Assembly: GCF_900099825.1 (NCBI RefSeq)
Contig: NZ_LT629693.1
Location: forward strand, 3,297,001-3,361,000
DNA from: Bradyrhizobium ottawaense
GTDB taxonomy: Bacteria > Pseudomonadota > Alphaproteobacteria > Rhizobiales > Xanthobacteraceae
Length of the DNA: 64,000 nucleotides
Direction: 5' to 3'
Below are positions 33,034-40,906 of this stretch, piece by piece. Each line of letters starts with the position of its first letter. Position 1 is the stretch's first letter. The translations under genes were made by a program, and so were the position numbers. A model generated the notes under the pieces. That model saw nothing but the letters and a program-made list of their open reading frames with translations, was not told the DNA's origin and made no database searches.

Positions 33034-34776
33034 ATGACCTCGACCCCTGACCTCGTGATCCGCGGCGGCAATATTGCCGATGGCAAGGGCGGCGACCTCT
33101 ACGAGGCCGATGTCGCCATCACGGGCGGCCGCATCACCGAAGTCGGCAAGGTCGCAGCCAAGGGCAAGGAGGAGATCGACGCCAGGGGCAAACTGGTCAC
33201 GCCCGGCTTTGTCGATGTTCACACCCATTACGACGGCCAGGTCGCCTGGAGCCAGGACATCACGCCCTCGTCGCAGAACGGCGTCACCACCGCGATCATG
33301 GGCAATTGCGGCGTCGGCTTCGCGCCGTGCCGTCCGGCCGATCATGTACGGCTGATCCAGCTGATGGAAGGCGTCGAGGATATTCCGGAGCCGGTGCTGA
33401 GCGCCGGCATTCCCTGGGCCTGGGAAAGCTTCCCGGATTACATGGAGTGGCTGTCCAAGCGAAGCTTCGACATCGACGTCGGCGCGCAACTGCCGCACGC
33501 CGCGCTCCGCGTCTATGTGATGGGCGAGCGCGGCGCGCGCCGCGACCCCTCAACGCCCGAAGACAACAGAGCGATGGCGGCATTGGCGGGCGACGCAGTG
33601 CGGGCCGGCGCGCTCGGCTTCTCGACCTCGCGCACCCTCAACCACCGCACCTCGACCGGCGACTTCACGCCGACGCTGAAGGCCGGCGAGGATGAACTGA
33701 CCGCGATCGCCGCCGCGATGCATGCCCAGGGCCGCAGCGTGCTGCAGTTCGTGCTCGATCTCTCCACCATCAACGAAGACCTGCCGATGATGCTGCGGGT
33801 GGCGGAGAACACCAAAATCCCGGTGACGTTCTCGATCACGCAGAACGACAAGGAGCCGCAGCGCTGGCGCAAGACGCTCGACATCATCAAGGACGCTTCC
33901 GCGCGCGGCCTCAATATCACCGCGCAGATCCCGGCCCGCCCGGTCGGGCTGATGCTCGGATTGGAATTGTCGCGCAACCCGTTCCAGACCCATCCGAGCT
34001 ACAAGGCGATCGCCCATCTGCCGCTGGAAGAGCGGCTGAAGCGCCTGCATCAGCCCGAGATGCGCAAGGCCATCCTGAGCGAGCACGCCACCGCGACCGA
34101 CGATCCGCTGTTCTTCCGGCCGAACTACGACAAGATGTATCTGCTCGGCAATCCGCCGGACTACGAACAGCCGCCGGAAAACACGCTGGGCGCGCAGGCC
34201 CGCCGCCAGGGCCGGCAGCCGGAAGAACTCGCCTATGAGGCGATGCTGACCGAAGAAGGCCGCGGCATGCTCTATGTGCCGTTCCTCAATTATTCCGACG
34301 GCAACCTCGATGCGACCCGTGAGATGCTGCGCGATCCGCATTCGGTGCCGGGACTGAGCGACGGCGGCGCGCATTGCGGCATCATCTGCGACGCCAGCTT
34401 CCCGACCTATCTCTTGACGCACTGGACCCGCGACCGCAGCCGCGGTGAAAAACTGTCGATTCCGTTCGTGGTCGCAGCGCAGGCCCGCAAGACCGCGCTG
34501 TCGGTCGGGCTCTACGATCGCGGCGTGATCGCGCCGGGCTTCAAGGCCGACGTCAACGTCATCGACTACGACAAGCTGCACCTGCATCCGCCGAAAGTGC
34601 ATTACGACCTGCCGGTCGGCGGCCGCCGCCTGCTGCAGCAGGTCGATGGCTACGACGCCACCATCGTGTCAGGCGTGGTGACGCAACGCGGCGGCAGCGC
34701 CACCGGCGCCCGCCCCGGCAAACTGGTGCGCGGCGCGCAGGGCAGCTACAGCGAGTTCGGCGCCGCGGCGAGTTAG
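33034..34776 (+). CDS. N-acyl-D-amino-acid deacylase-like amidohydrolase
   Basis: 580 residues from the ATG at 33034, after GGATGGAAA. The N-terminal beta sandwich (DLVIRGGNIADGKGG) and the metal motif GFVDVHTHYDGQ identify the D-aminoacylase/dihydroorotase-like superfamily (COG3653). Further family segments are GNCGVGFAPCRP, SDGGAHCGIICD and GVIAPGFKADVNVIDYDKL. The reaction is probably hydrolysis of an N-acyl or cyclic amide. It follows the MFS gene on the same strand and ends before a palindromic repeat and the insertion region. Confidence 0.87.
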   Translation: MTSTPDLVIRGGNIADGKGGDLYEADVAITGGRITEVGKVAAKGKEEIDARGKLVTPGFVDVHTHYDGQVAWSQDITPSSQNGVTTAIMGNCGVGFAPCRPADHVRLIQLMEGVEDIPEPVLSAGIPWAWESFPDYMEWLSKRSFDIDVGAQLPHAALRVYVMGERGARRDPSTPEDNRAMAALAGDAVRAGALGFSTSRTLNHRTSTGDFTPTLKAGEDELTAIAAAMHAQGRSVLQFVLDLSTINEDLPMMLRVAENTKIPVTFSITQNDKEPQRWRKTLDIIKDASARGLNITAQIPARPVGLMLGLELSRNPFQTHPSYKAIAHLPLEERLKRLHQPEMRKAILSEHATATDDPLFFRPNYDKMYLLGNPPDYEQPPENTLGAQARRQGRQPEELAYEAMLTEEGRGMLYVPFLNYSDGNLDATREMLRDPHSVPGLSDGGAHCGIICDASFPTYLLTHWTRDRSRGEKLSIPFVVAAQARKTALSVGLYDRGVIAPGFKADVNVIDYDKLHLHPPKVHYDLPVGGRRLLQQVDGYDATIVSGVVTQRGGSATGARPGKLVRGAQGSYSEFGAAAS

Positions 34777-34798
34777 GCTGCAGCCCAACACAAGGTGG

Positions 34799-34835
34799 CG
34801 TCCCCCGCCTGGTGCGCAATTGCGCACGGGGGCGG
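34799..34835. repeat. Hairpin with GTGCGCAATTGCGCAC core, copy 1
   Basis: A perfect 16-bp palindrome (34812-34827) is flanked by CCCCCGCC and GGGGGCGG. The same core occurs at 37850-37865 with GTCCCCGC/GCGGGGAC flanks. It follows the amidohydrolase gene and may end its transcript. The next ~175 bases, up to the insertion sequence, hold nothing recognisable. Confidence 0.8.
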
Positions 34836-35009
34836 AGAGCCATCGATTCGCGGTGAGCGCCAGCACAGCACATCCGGAGGTTCTGGAGGGTCCAGACACA
34901 AAATCGCGAAAACAACCCCATGCAAAGTAGAATTGCCCCCGGCTCGCAGCGAGCGTACTGCTTGCGTCCGCGGCGCGCGAGGAAAAATGGTCCGTCGTCG
35001 CGACCCAAC

Positions 35010-36472
35010 TTAGCACTACTTTGGCAGATTTTGGCGATTGATCGGCGAAACTGGATTCCCGAATCACATTTTCAATGATTCATGGGTGGTCGGCTTTTGG
35101 AGGGCCGACCATGGTGGACACGACGCCGAAGTGGGAAGACGAGCTTGGACGCTGGCTTAAGCCATTCCTGGATCGCTTGGGTCACAAGGCGCGGCGGCGG
35201 ATGTGTCCGCTTTATATCTCGGGATTGATTGGACCGGGCGATCGCAAGAGCGTCCAGCCGATGGCGGCGCGGCTGGCACCGGGTGAGTATGACCAGTTGC
35301 ACCATTTCATCGCTGATGGCGTCTGGGATGCGGCGCCATTGGAGGCGGAATTGCTCGTTCAGGCCGATCGCCTGGTCGGCGGCAAAGATGCGGTGCTGGT
35401 CATCGACGATACGACGATGCCGAAGAAGGGCGATCGTTCGGTTGGTGTCGCTCCACAATATGCCTCGTCTCTCGGCAAGACGGCTAATTGCCAAACATTG
35501 GTGTCGCTGACGCTTGCGCGGGAGGAAGTGCCGGTCATGGTGGCATTACGTCTCTTCGTTCCGGAGATTTGGACGAGCAATCCGGTGCGTTTGAAGCGTG
35601 CGGGCGTTCCAGTCGAGCACCGCGCAGCGCGGACCAAGCCAGAGATCGCCTTGGCGGAGATCGATCGCGTGATGGCAGCCGGTATGCGCTTTGGCTGCGT
35701 GCTGGCGGATGCCGGTTACGGCCTCAGCGCGCCGTTCCGTCAGGGGCTAACGACACGCGGCCTGGCCTGGGCCGTCGGTATCCCTCGTCACCAGAAGGTT
35801 TATCCGGTGGAGGTTAAATTGATCTGGCCGGTTGCCAGTCGAGGTCGTCCCCGCAAGCGGCACATTCCCGATATCCTGTCGAGGGCAGCCGAAGACATGC
35901 TGGCCAATGCTAAGTGGCAAAATGTGAGTTGGCGAAACGGGACCAAGGGCCGGCTGGAAGCTCGCTTCGCCGCGATTCGCGTGCGGACCGCTGATGGACC
36001 TCCGCAGCGGATCAAGGACATGGGCCAGCAGCATCTTCCGGGGGACGAAGCCTGGCTTATCGGCGAACACAGGACGTCGGGGGAGAAGAAATATTATCTC
36101 GCCAATATGCCGGCCGAGATGAATCTGCGCACGTTAGCTGCCACGATCAAAGCTCGATGGATTTGCGAACAGGCCCATCAGCAGTTGAAAGAGGAACTCG
36201 GGCTTGATCACTTCGAGGGACGATCCTGGCAGGGCCTTCATCGTCATGCGCTCATGACCATGATCGCTTACGCATTCCTCCAGCATCGCCGTCTCGCACA
36301 AGCGGGGCGGAAAAAAAAGAATCAACGGTCCACCGCCTCAGCCGAGCCTGCCGGCCGTACGCCAAGCCATCGTCGATCTCATCGTTCAACCACGACCTCA
36401 GCGATGCCCGCACTGCAGAAGACAAATCGGCGGAAAGCAGCGGCGTGAATAAATCTGCCAAAGTAGTGTTAG
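35010..36472 (+). mobile_element. Complete IS701-family insertion sequence (1455 bp) with TTAG target duplication
   Basis: Perfect 18-bp terminal inverted repeats, CACTACTTTGGCAGATTT at 35014-35031 and its complement at 36451-36468, bound a 1455-bp element. A TTAG duplication lies directly outside each end (35010-35013 and 36469-36472), matching the YTAR target preference of IS701. One transposase gene is enclosed. The intact repeats and duplication point to recent insertion. The right end abuts an older IS5-family remnant. Confidence 0.93.
35111..36448 (+). CDS. IS701-family DDE transposase, frameshifted near the C-terminus
   Basis: About 445 residues from the ATG at 35111. Family segments include LVIDDTTMPKKG (first catalytic Asp), VLADAGYGLSAPFRQGL (second Asp) and WICEQAHQQLKEELGLDHFEG (catalytic Glu). 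At 36311-36318 there is a run of eight A's. Beyond it the open frame reads a non-conserved, serine- and arginine-rich tail to a TGA at 36448, whereas the +1 frame gives the expected INGPPPQPSLPAVRQAI followed by RCPHCRRQ and stops at 36452, inside the right inverted repeat. So this copy has lost the native C-terminal zinc ribbon through one extra A, unless slippage on the A-run restores it. The catalytic core is intact. Confidence 0.9.
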   Translation: MVDTTPKWEDELGRWLKPFLDRLGHKARRRMCPLYISGLIGPGDRKSVQPMAARLAPGEYDQLHHFIADGVWDAAPLEAELLVQADRLVGGKDAVLVIDDTTMPKKGDRSVGVAPQYASSLGKTANCQTLVSLTLAREEVPVMVALRLFVPEIWTSNPVRLKRAGVPVEHRAARTKPEIALAEIDRVMAAGMRFGCVLADAGYGLSAPFRQGLTTRGLAWAVGIPRHQKVYPVEVKLIWPVASRGRPRKRHIPDILSRAAEDMLANAKWQNVSWRNGTKGRLEARFAAIRVRTADGPPQRIKDMGQQHLPGDEAWLIGEHRTSGEKKYYLANMPAEMNLRTLAATIKARWICEQAHQQLKEELGLDHFEGRSWQGLHRHALMTMIAYAFLQHRRLAQAGRKKKNQRSTASAEPAGRTPSHRRSHRSTTTSAMPALQKTNRRKAAA

Positions 36473-36552
36473 GCCGTGGACTCATTAACGCGCAGCCATA
36501 GACGTATCGACGCGAGCTGGATGAACGCGAGGTAGTTGGCGGCTAGCCGCGC
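36473..36552 (-). pseudogene. C-terminal remnant of an IS5-family transposase
   Basis: Read on the minus strand, about 25 codons spell LAANYLAFIQLASIRLWL followed by RVNEST, the well-known C-terminal end of IS5-group transposases, terminating at a TAA formed at the edge of the IS701 element. The rest of the gene is gone; its upstream side runs straight into the end of the MarR gene, whose last codons it overlaps. This marks at least two rounds of insertion here. Confidence 0.65.
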
Positions 36553-37019
36553 TCGTCAGGTTCATCTCCTCCCTCCAGTTTTTTTCGTAACGCCGTGACC
36601 ACGCGATGCACCGTTTCTATTTCTTTGACCGACAGTCCGTCAGAGATGCCGTTGACCCAAGGCGCCTGCAATTCCATCGCTTCTTCGAAGGTCCGCCTTC
36701 CTTTCTCAGTCAGCGTGACGAGTTGAGCTCGCCGGTGATGCGGATTGACCTCGAACGCGACGAGACCCTCTTTGTGCAGGTCGTTGACGATCCGCTGCAC
36801 GTTTTGACGATTGGCACCGAGGTCGCGAGCAAGCCACGCAACCGGTTGCGGACGTTCGGCGGATGTGATGGCGCCGAGGATCTGCCATCGGGCGCTCGTC
36901 AGCCCAAGACCGGCCGCCAACCGATCGCCGACCGTTAAGAGCCGGCTGCTGAGCCTGAACAGGTCGAGCATGAGATTGGTCAGGGCCTCGCCGGCTGGAG
37001 TTCGCTTGGTCTTTTTCAT
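36543..37019 (-). CDS. MarR-family transcriptional regulator
   Basis: 158 residues. The winged-helix core has LTSARWQILGAI, VAWLARDLGANRQNVQRIVNDLHKEGLVAFEVNPHHRRAQLVTLTEKG, typical of MarR. It is divergent from a small monooxygenase-like gene with palindromes between them, so it probably represses both and is released by a phenolic or electrophilic ligand. The C-terminal codons run into the IS5 remnant, so the natural end may have been altered. Third-position GC is somewhat lower than in neighbours, fitting an acquired segment. Confidence 0.88.
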   Translation of the reverse strand: MKKTKRTPAGEALTNLMLDLFRLSSRLLTVGDRLAAGLGLTSARWQILGAITSAERPQPVAWLARDLGANRQNVQRIVNDLHKEGLVAFEVNPHHRRAQLVTLTEKGRRTFEEAMELQAPWVNGISDGLSVKEIETVHRVVTALRKKLEGGDEPDERG

Positions 37020-37038
37020 CTGTCACCATAAAACACTA

Positions 37039-37065
37039 TTGACATTATGATGTCAATATGACATA
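37039..37065. promoter_or_regulatory. Overlapping palindromes, probable MarR operator
   Basis: TTGACAT (37039-37045) and ATGTCAA (37050-37056) form an inverted repeat, and ATGTCA...TGACAT (from 37049) overlaps it, giving two half-site pairs in an AT-rich stretch. They lie 20 bases from the marR start and about 60 from the divergent gene, a standard place for a MarR operator. Confidence 0.65.
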
Positions 37066-37117
37066 TTGCATCGCACCAGACAGACATCATGGAACCAAGT
37101 CGAAAAGGAAGCCTTAC

Positions 37118-37486
37118 ATGTCATTGCTGCGCCCTCTTGACCCCTCCTTCCCGATCGAACGCCAGATCGCAATCGAGGCCGGCCCCGTCGTGCTGGTGAA
37201 TGTGGTCACGCTCGATAAAGCGGACGAGCAGACCTTTCTCAAGATCTGGCAGGACGACGCTGCTTTTATGAAGCGCCAGCCTGGCTTCATCTCCACCCAG
37301 CTTCACCGAGCTCTTGGCGAAAGCCCGACGTATCTCAACTATGCCGTCTGGGAATCGACCGCTCACTACCGGGCTGCATTCGGGCATCCGGAGTTCAGAG
37401 CCAAATTGCCGACCTATCCCTCCTCGGTCGTCGCTTCTCCACACCTGTTCCAGAAGGTCGCGGTGCCCAACATCTGCGTCGTATAG
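37118..37486 (+). CDS. Antibiotic biosynthesis monooxygenase (ABM)-domain protein
   Basis: 122 residues from the ATG at 37118, preceded by AAAAGGAAG. The dimeric ferredoxin-like ABM fold shows in VVLVNVVTLDKADEQTFLKIWQDDAAFMKRQPGFISTQLHRAL and TYLNYAVWESTAHYRAAFGHPEF. Members are small cofactor-free quinol monooxygenases or haem-degrading enzymes; this one lacks a clear haem-binding motif. Divergent transcription from a MarR regulator suggests induction by a quinone or aromatic compound. Confidence 0.82.
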   Translation: MSLLRPLDPSFPIERQIAIEAGPVVLVNVVTLDKADEQTFLKIWQDDAAFMKRQPGFISTQLHRALGESPTYLNYAVWESTAHYRAAFGHPEFRAKLPTYPSSVVASPHLFQKVAVPNICVV

Positions 37487-37901
37487 TTCGAGGCCGACGG
37501 TAGGGCCTTGGCGCATGTGGTTTAGAACTACCGGCAACATGCCCGGGTGAAGTGATCTTACAAATTCGGGAGAAGAACCGTGGCAAAGATAATCCATCCG
37601 GGCGACGCTGCTCGCTATTGCCGACGATGTCATCGAGTGAGTGAGAGAGCCGGAAATTGCTGCGCTGCAAGGAAGGCAGCTATTGGCACATCTCGGACCT
37701 TCGCGGATGTCCGCTCTTAGGCCGCTTCCGGGGGTGAAGCGACATCAACCGTCGTGATCCACGCCGCTGGAATTTATGATGAGTATACGGCCTAGTCTCA
37801 TCCCTCTCCAGTTAAGCATCGGCATCGGTGGCTATGGTCCCCGCTCCACGTGCGCAATTGCGCACTAGGCGGGGACGACGCCGTTATGTTTGACGTGCTT
37901 T
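37487..37901. other. 415-bp region without a convincing gene
   Basis: No reading frame here is convincing. A short GTG frame at 37579 (starting MAKIIHPGDAARY) breaks off after about 46 codons and shifts frame midway, so it may be a decayed fragment. The right part holds the second GTGCGCAATTGCGCAC hairpin (37837-37876). Base composition is more even than in the flanks, in keeping with insertion debris. Confidence 0.5.
37837..37876. repeat. Hairpin with GTGCGCAATTGCGCAC core, copy 2
   Basis: The 16-bp palindrome at 37850-37865 is enclosed by GTCCCCGC (37837-37844) and GCGGGGAC (37869-37876). It shares its core with the element at 34799-34835. It stands downstream of the minus-strand MFS gene, where it may end transcription. 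Confidence 0.8.
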
Positions 37902-39191
37902 TCACGCGAACTTCGCCTGCGCCGTTTCCTCGCCTGCCGCCAGCCGAGCGCGTTCGGTATTGGGCCAGAGCAGCAGCAGGCCGAGCAAGCCCGACGCGAC
38001 CAGCACCACGGCATTGATGGTGAAGCCGGTCATGTAGCCGTCGAGAGGGGTTGCCGCGTGCTGGATCACGCTGCCCATCACCGACGGCGCAATCATGCCC
38101 GCCAGCGTGTAGATCGCGCCATAGATCGCGATCACGGCGCCGCGCTGCTGCACCGGCGTGAATTCGCCGAGCATCGGCGGGCAGACCACATAGATCGATC
38201 CGCACAGTCCGGAGCCGACCACCAGCAGCGCGATCATCAAGGCGCCGGGCGCCACGTGAGGCAGCACGGCGAGGATCAGGCCGCCGACGATCAGCGGCGC
38301 CGAACCGAGCACGCCGCGGGCACCGCGCGTGGTGTAGCCGCGCGCCATCATCACCTGCGAGATCCACCCGGTCAGCAGCACGATGGTTGCGCCGAACACC
38401 CAGGGCAGCACCGAAATCCAGCCCGCGTCCTGTTGCGAGAAGCCCAGGCCCTTGACGATGAACGGCGTGAACCAGGTGAGACCGAGCGACAGCGCCCAAT
38501 AGGCGCCGAAGGTCGCGGCACAACAGCCGAGAAACGTCCGCGAGGTCAGGAGCCGACCATAGGGAATGGCGGGATCCGCCGCCGCCATCGCGGCCGTCTG
38601 CACCAGCGGGCCCTCCTTGCCCATCACCAGCCATGCCAGCGTCCACATCAGGCCGACCACGCCGAGCGCGCCGAAGGCGTAGTGCCAACTGTGATTGACG
38701 ATGATCCAGTTCAGCGCCGGCACCGCCAGGATCACGCCGAACGCCGAGCCCTGCGACAGGATGGCGGTGGGCAGCGTCCGCTTCTCGTCGGGAAACCATT
38801 TGTAGATCGCATGCGCCGCCACCGAAAACGCCGGCCCCTCGCCGGCGCCGAGGATGATGCGGCAGATCAACAGCGTGGTGAAGCTGACGGTGCCGACCAT
38901 CGGAAACTGCGCCAGCGACCAGATCAGCGCCATCGCCAGCAGCACCCAGCGGGTGGCGACGCGATTGACGATGAAGCCGACGACGATGGCCGAGATCGAG
39001 AACAGGAAGAAGAACGAGGAGCCGAGCAGGCCGAACTGCTCCGGCTGCAGCTTCAACTCGTCCATGATCGGCGCACCGCCGAGACCTACCACGATCTTGT
39101 CGGCGAAGTTCACCAGCATGAACAGGAATAGCAGGAATGTAATTTTCCAGGCGCCCTTCGGCGTTTCGCTGGGCGTCGATTGCGTGGTCAT
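37902..39191 (-). CDS. MFS transporter (anion:cation symporter-like)
   Basis: 429 residues with twelve hydrophobic segments. The N-terminal ITFLLFLFMLVNFADKIVVGLGGAPIMDELKL and GAGEGPAFSVAAHAIYKWFPDEKRTLPTAI match the ACS branch (hexuronate, glucarate, phthalate and similar organic anions). No catabolic genes are directly next to it, so the substrate is open. An intergenic region of about 245 bases separates it from the divergent methyltransferase operon. Confidence 0.86.
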   Translation of the reverse strand: MTTQSTPSETPKGAWKITFLLFLFMLVNFADKIVVGLGGAPIMDELKLQPEQFGLLGSSFFFLFSISAIVVGFIVNRVATRWVLLAMALIWSLAQFPMVGTVSFTTLLICRIILGAGEGPAFSVAAHAIYKWFPDEKRTLPTAILSQGSAFGVILAVPALNWIIVNHSWHYAFGALGVVGLMWTLAWLVMGKEGPLVQTAAMAAADPAIPYGRLLTSRTFLGCCAATFGAYWALSLGLTWFTPFIVKGLGFSQQDAGWISVLPWVFGATIVLLTGWISQVMMARGYTTRGARGVLGSAPLIVGGLILAVLPHVAPGALMIALLVVGSGLCGSIYVVCPPMLGEFTPVQQRGAVIAIYGAIYTLAGMIAPSVMGSVIQHAATPLDGYMTGFTINAVVLVASGLLGLLLLWPNTERARLAAGEETAQAKFA

Positions 39192-39436
39192 GGCTGGCTT
39201 CTCCCCGTTATATCTTTGCTGTTTTATCGTGGCCGGTTGAACCGGGCTTGCCGGATGCTAGCCATGGCTTTCCCGGCAACGCAACTGCGGATTTTTGGAG
39301 AGGCCAGCGTGCGCTGCAACTGCAAGCTGCCCGCGCGATGCCCCCTGACGCAGATCACGATCCCGTCGTCGCCGGATTGAGGCCGTGATCTGATACCGCA
39401 GCCCTGATATGTTGCCGGAAACAAAAGGGAATGCTC

Positions 39437-40201
39437 ATGTCTGGAACGGTCTATCGGCGCACTCTGCTCATCGGCGCGCTTGTCTCACTGACGATATCGG
39501 CGCCGTCAGTCGCTTTCGCGCAGGAAGCCAAGGCGCCCGACTATGAGGCCATCGTCGCCGCCCCCGACCGCACCGATGCCGACCGGCAGGCCGACCAGCG
39601 CCGCCAGCCCGCCAAAATGCTGGCTTTCACCGGGGTCAGGACCGGGATGAAGGTTCTGGATATGGAGGCCAGCGCCGGCTACAGCACCGAGCTGCTGGCC
39701 CGCGCCGTCGGGCCCACGGGCACCGTTTACGCCCAGGATTCGGCCGCCGTGATCGAACGCTTCGTCAAGGACAGGTTCGACATCCGCGCCCAGAAGCCCG
39801 CGATGAAGAACGTCGTCCATGTCGTCAGGAATTTCGACGACCCGATCCCGCCAGATGTTTCCGGCCTCGACCTGATCACGTTCTTCTTCGCCTATCACGA
39901 CATCACCTACATGGAGGTCGATCGTGCGGCCATGAACAAGAAGATGTTCGCAGCCCTGAAACCCGGCGGCTTCCTGATCATCGCCGACCATTCGGCCAAG
40001 GCCGGCGACGGCATCAACGTCGCCAGGACGCTGCACCGGATCGAGGAGAGCACGCTCAAGCAGGAGATCGAGGCCGCCGGTTTCAAGCTGGTCGCGGAAG
40101 CCGACTTCCTGCGCCATCCCGAAGATCCGCGGGATGCCAAGGTGTTTCAGCCGACGGTGCCGAACGACGAATTCGTGCTGAAATACCAGAAGCCGCTATG
40201 A
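39437..40201 (+). CDS. Exported class I SAM-dependent methyltransferase-like protein
   Basis: 254 residues from the ATG at 39437, six bases after AAAAGGGA; an ATG at 39431 abuts that site and is less likely. A signal peptide (about 1-28, ending SVAFAQ) is followed by a methyltransferase fold: GMKVLDMEASAGYSTELLARAVGPTGTVYAQD and PGGFLIIADHSAKAG. The SAM loop has EASAGYS instead of the usual GxGxG, a pattern seen in a family of predicted periplasmic methyltransferases. How a SAM-dependent enzyme would work outside the cytoplasm is unclear. The ABC ATPase begins 12 bases downstream. Confidence 0.82.
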   Translation: MSGTVYRRTLLIGALVSLTISAPSVAFAQEAKAPDYEAIVAAPDRTDADRQADQRRQPAKMLAFTGVRTGMKVLDMEASAGYSTELLARAVGPTGTVYAQDSAAVIERFVKDRFDIRAQKPAMKNVVHVVRNFDDPIPPDVSGLDLITFFFAYHDITYMEVDRAAMNKKMFAALKPGGFLIIADHSAKAGDGINVARTLHRIEESTLKQEIEAAGFKLVAEADFLRHPEDPRDAKVFQPTVPNDEFVLKYQKPL

Positions 40202-40213
40202 GGCGCGGCCATC

Positions 40214-40902
<689 letters not shown>

Positions 40903-40906
<4 letters not shown>

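Noticed and set aside
36308..36322. Programmed -1 ribosomal frameshift at the A-run in the IS701 transposase
   Set aside because: The conserved tail lies in the +1 (equivalently -2) frame, so a standard -1 shift on A_AAA_AAG would not reach it. A mutation or transcriptional slippage is more fitting.
37579..37720. A short GTG-started frame (MAKIIHPGDAARY...) as a gene
   Set aside because: It ends after about 46 codons, the more protein-like continuation is in another frame, and no ribosome-binding site or family match is evident.
34799..37876. The two shared-core hairpins as ends of a composite transposon
   Set aside because: They are short, differ in their outer arms, show no target duplication, and look like dispersed palindromic repeats or gene-end hairpins.
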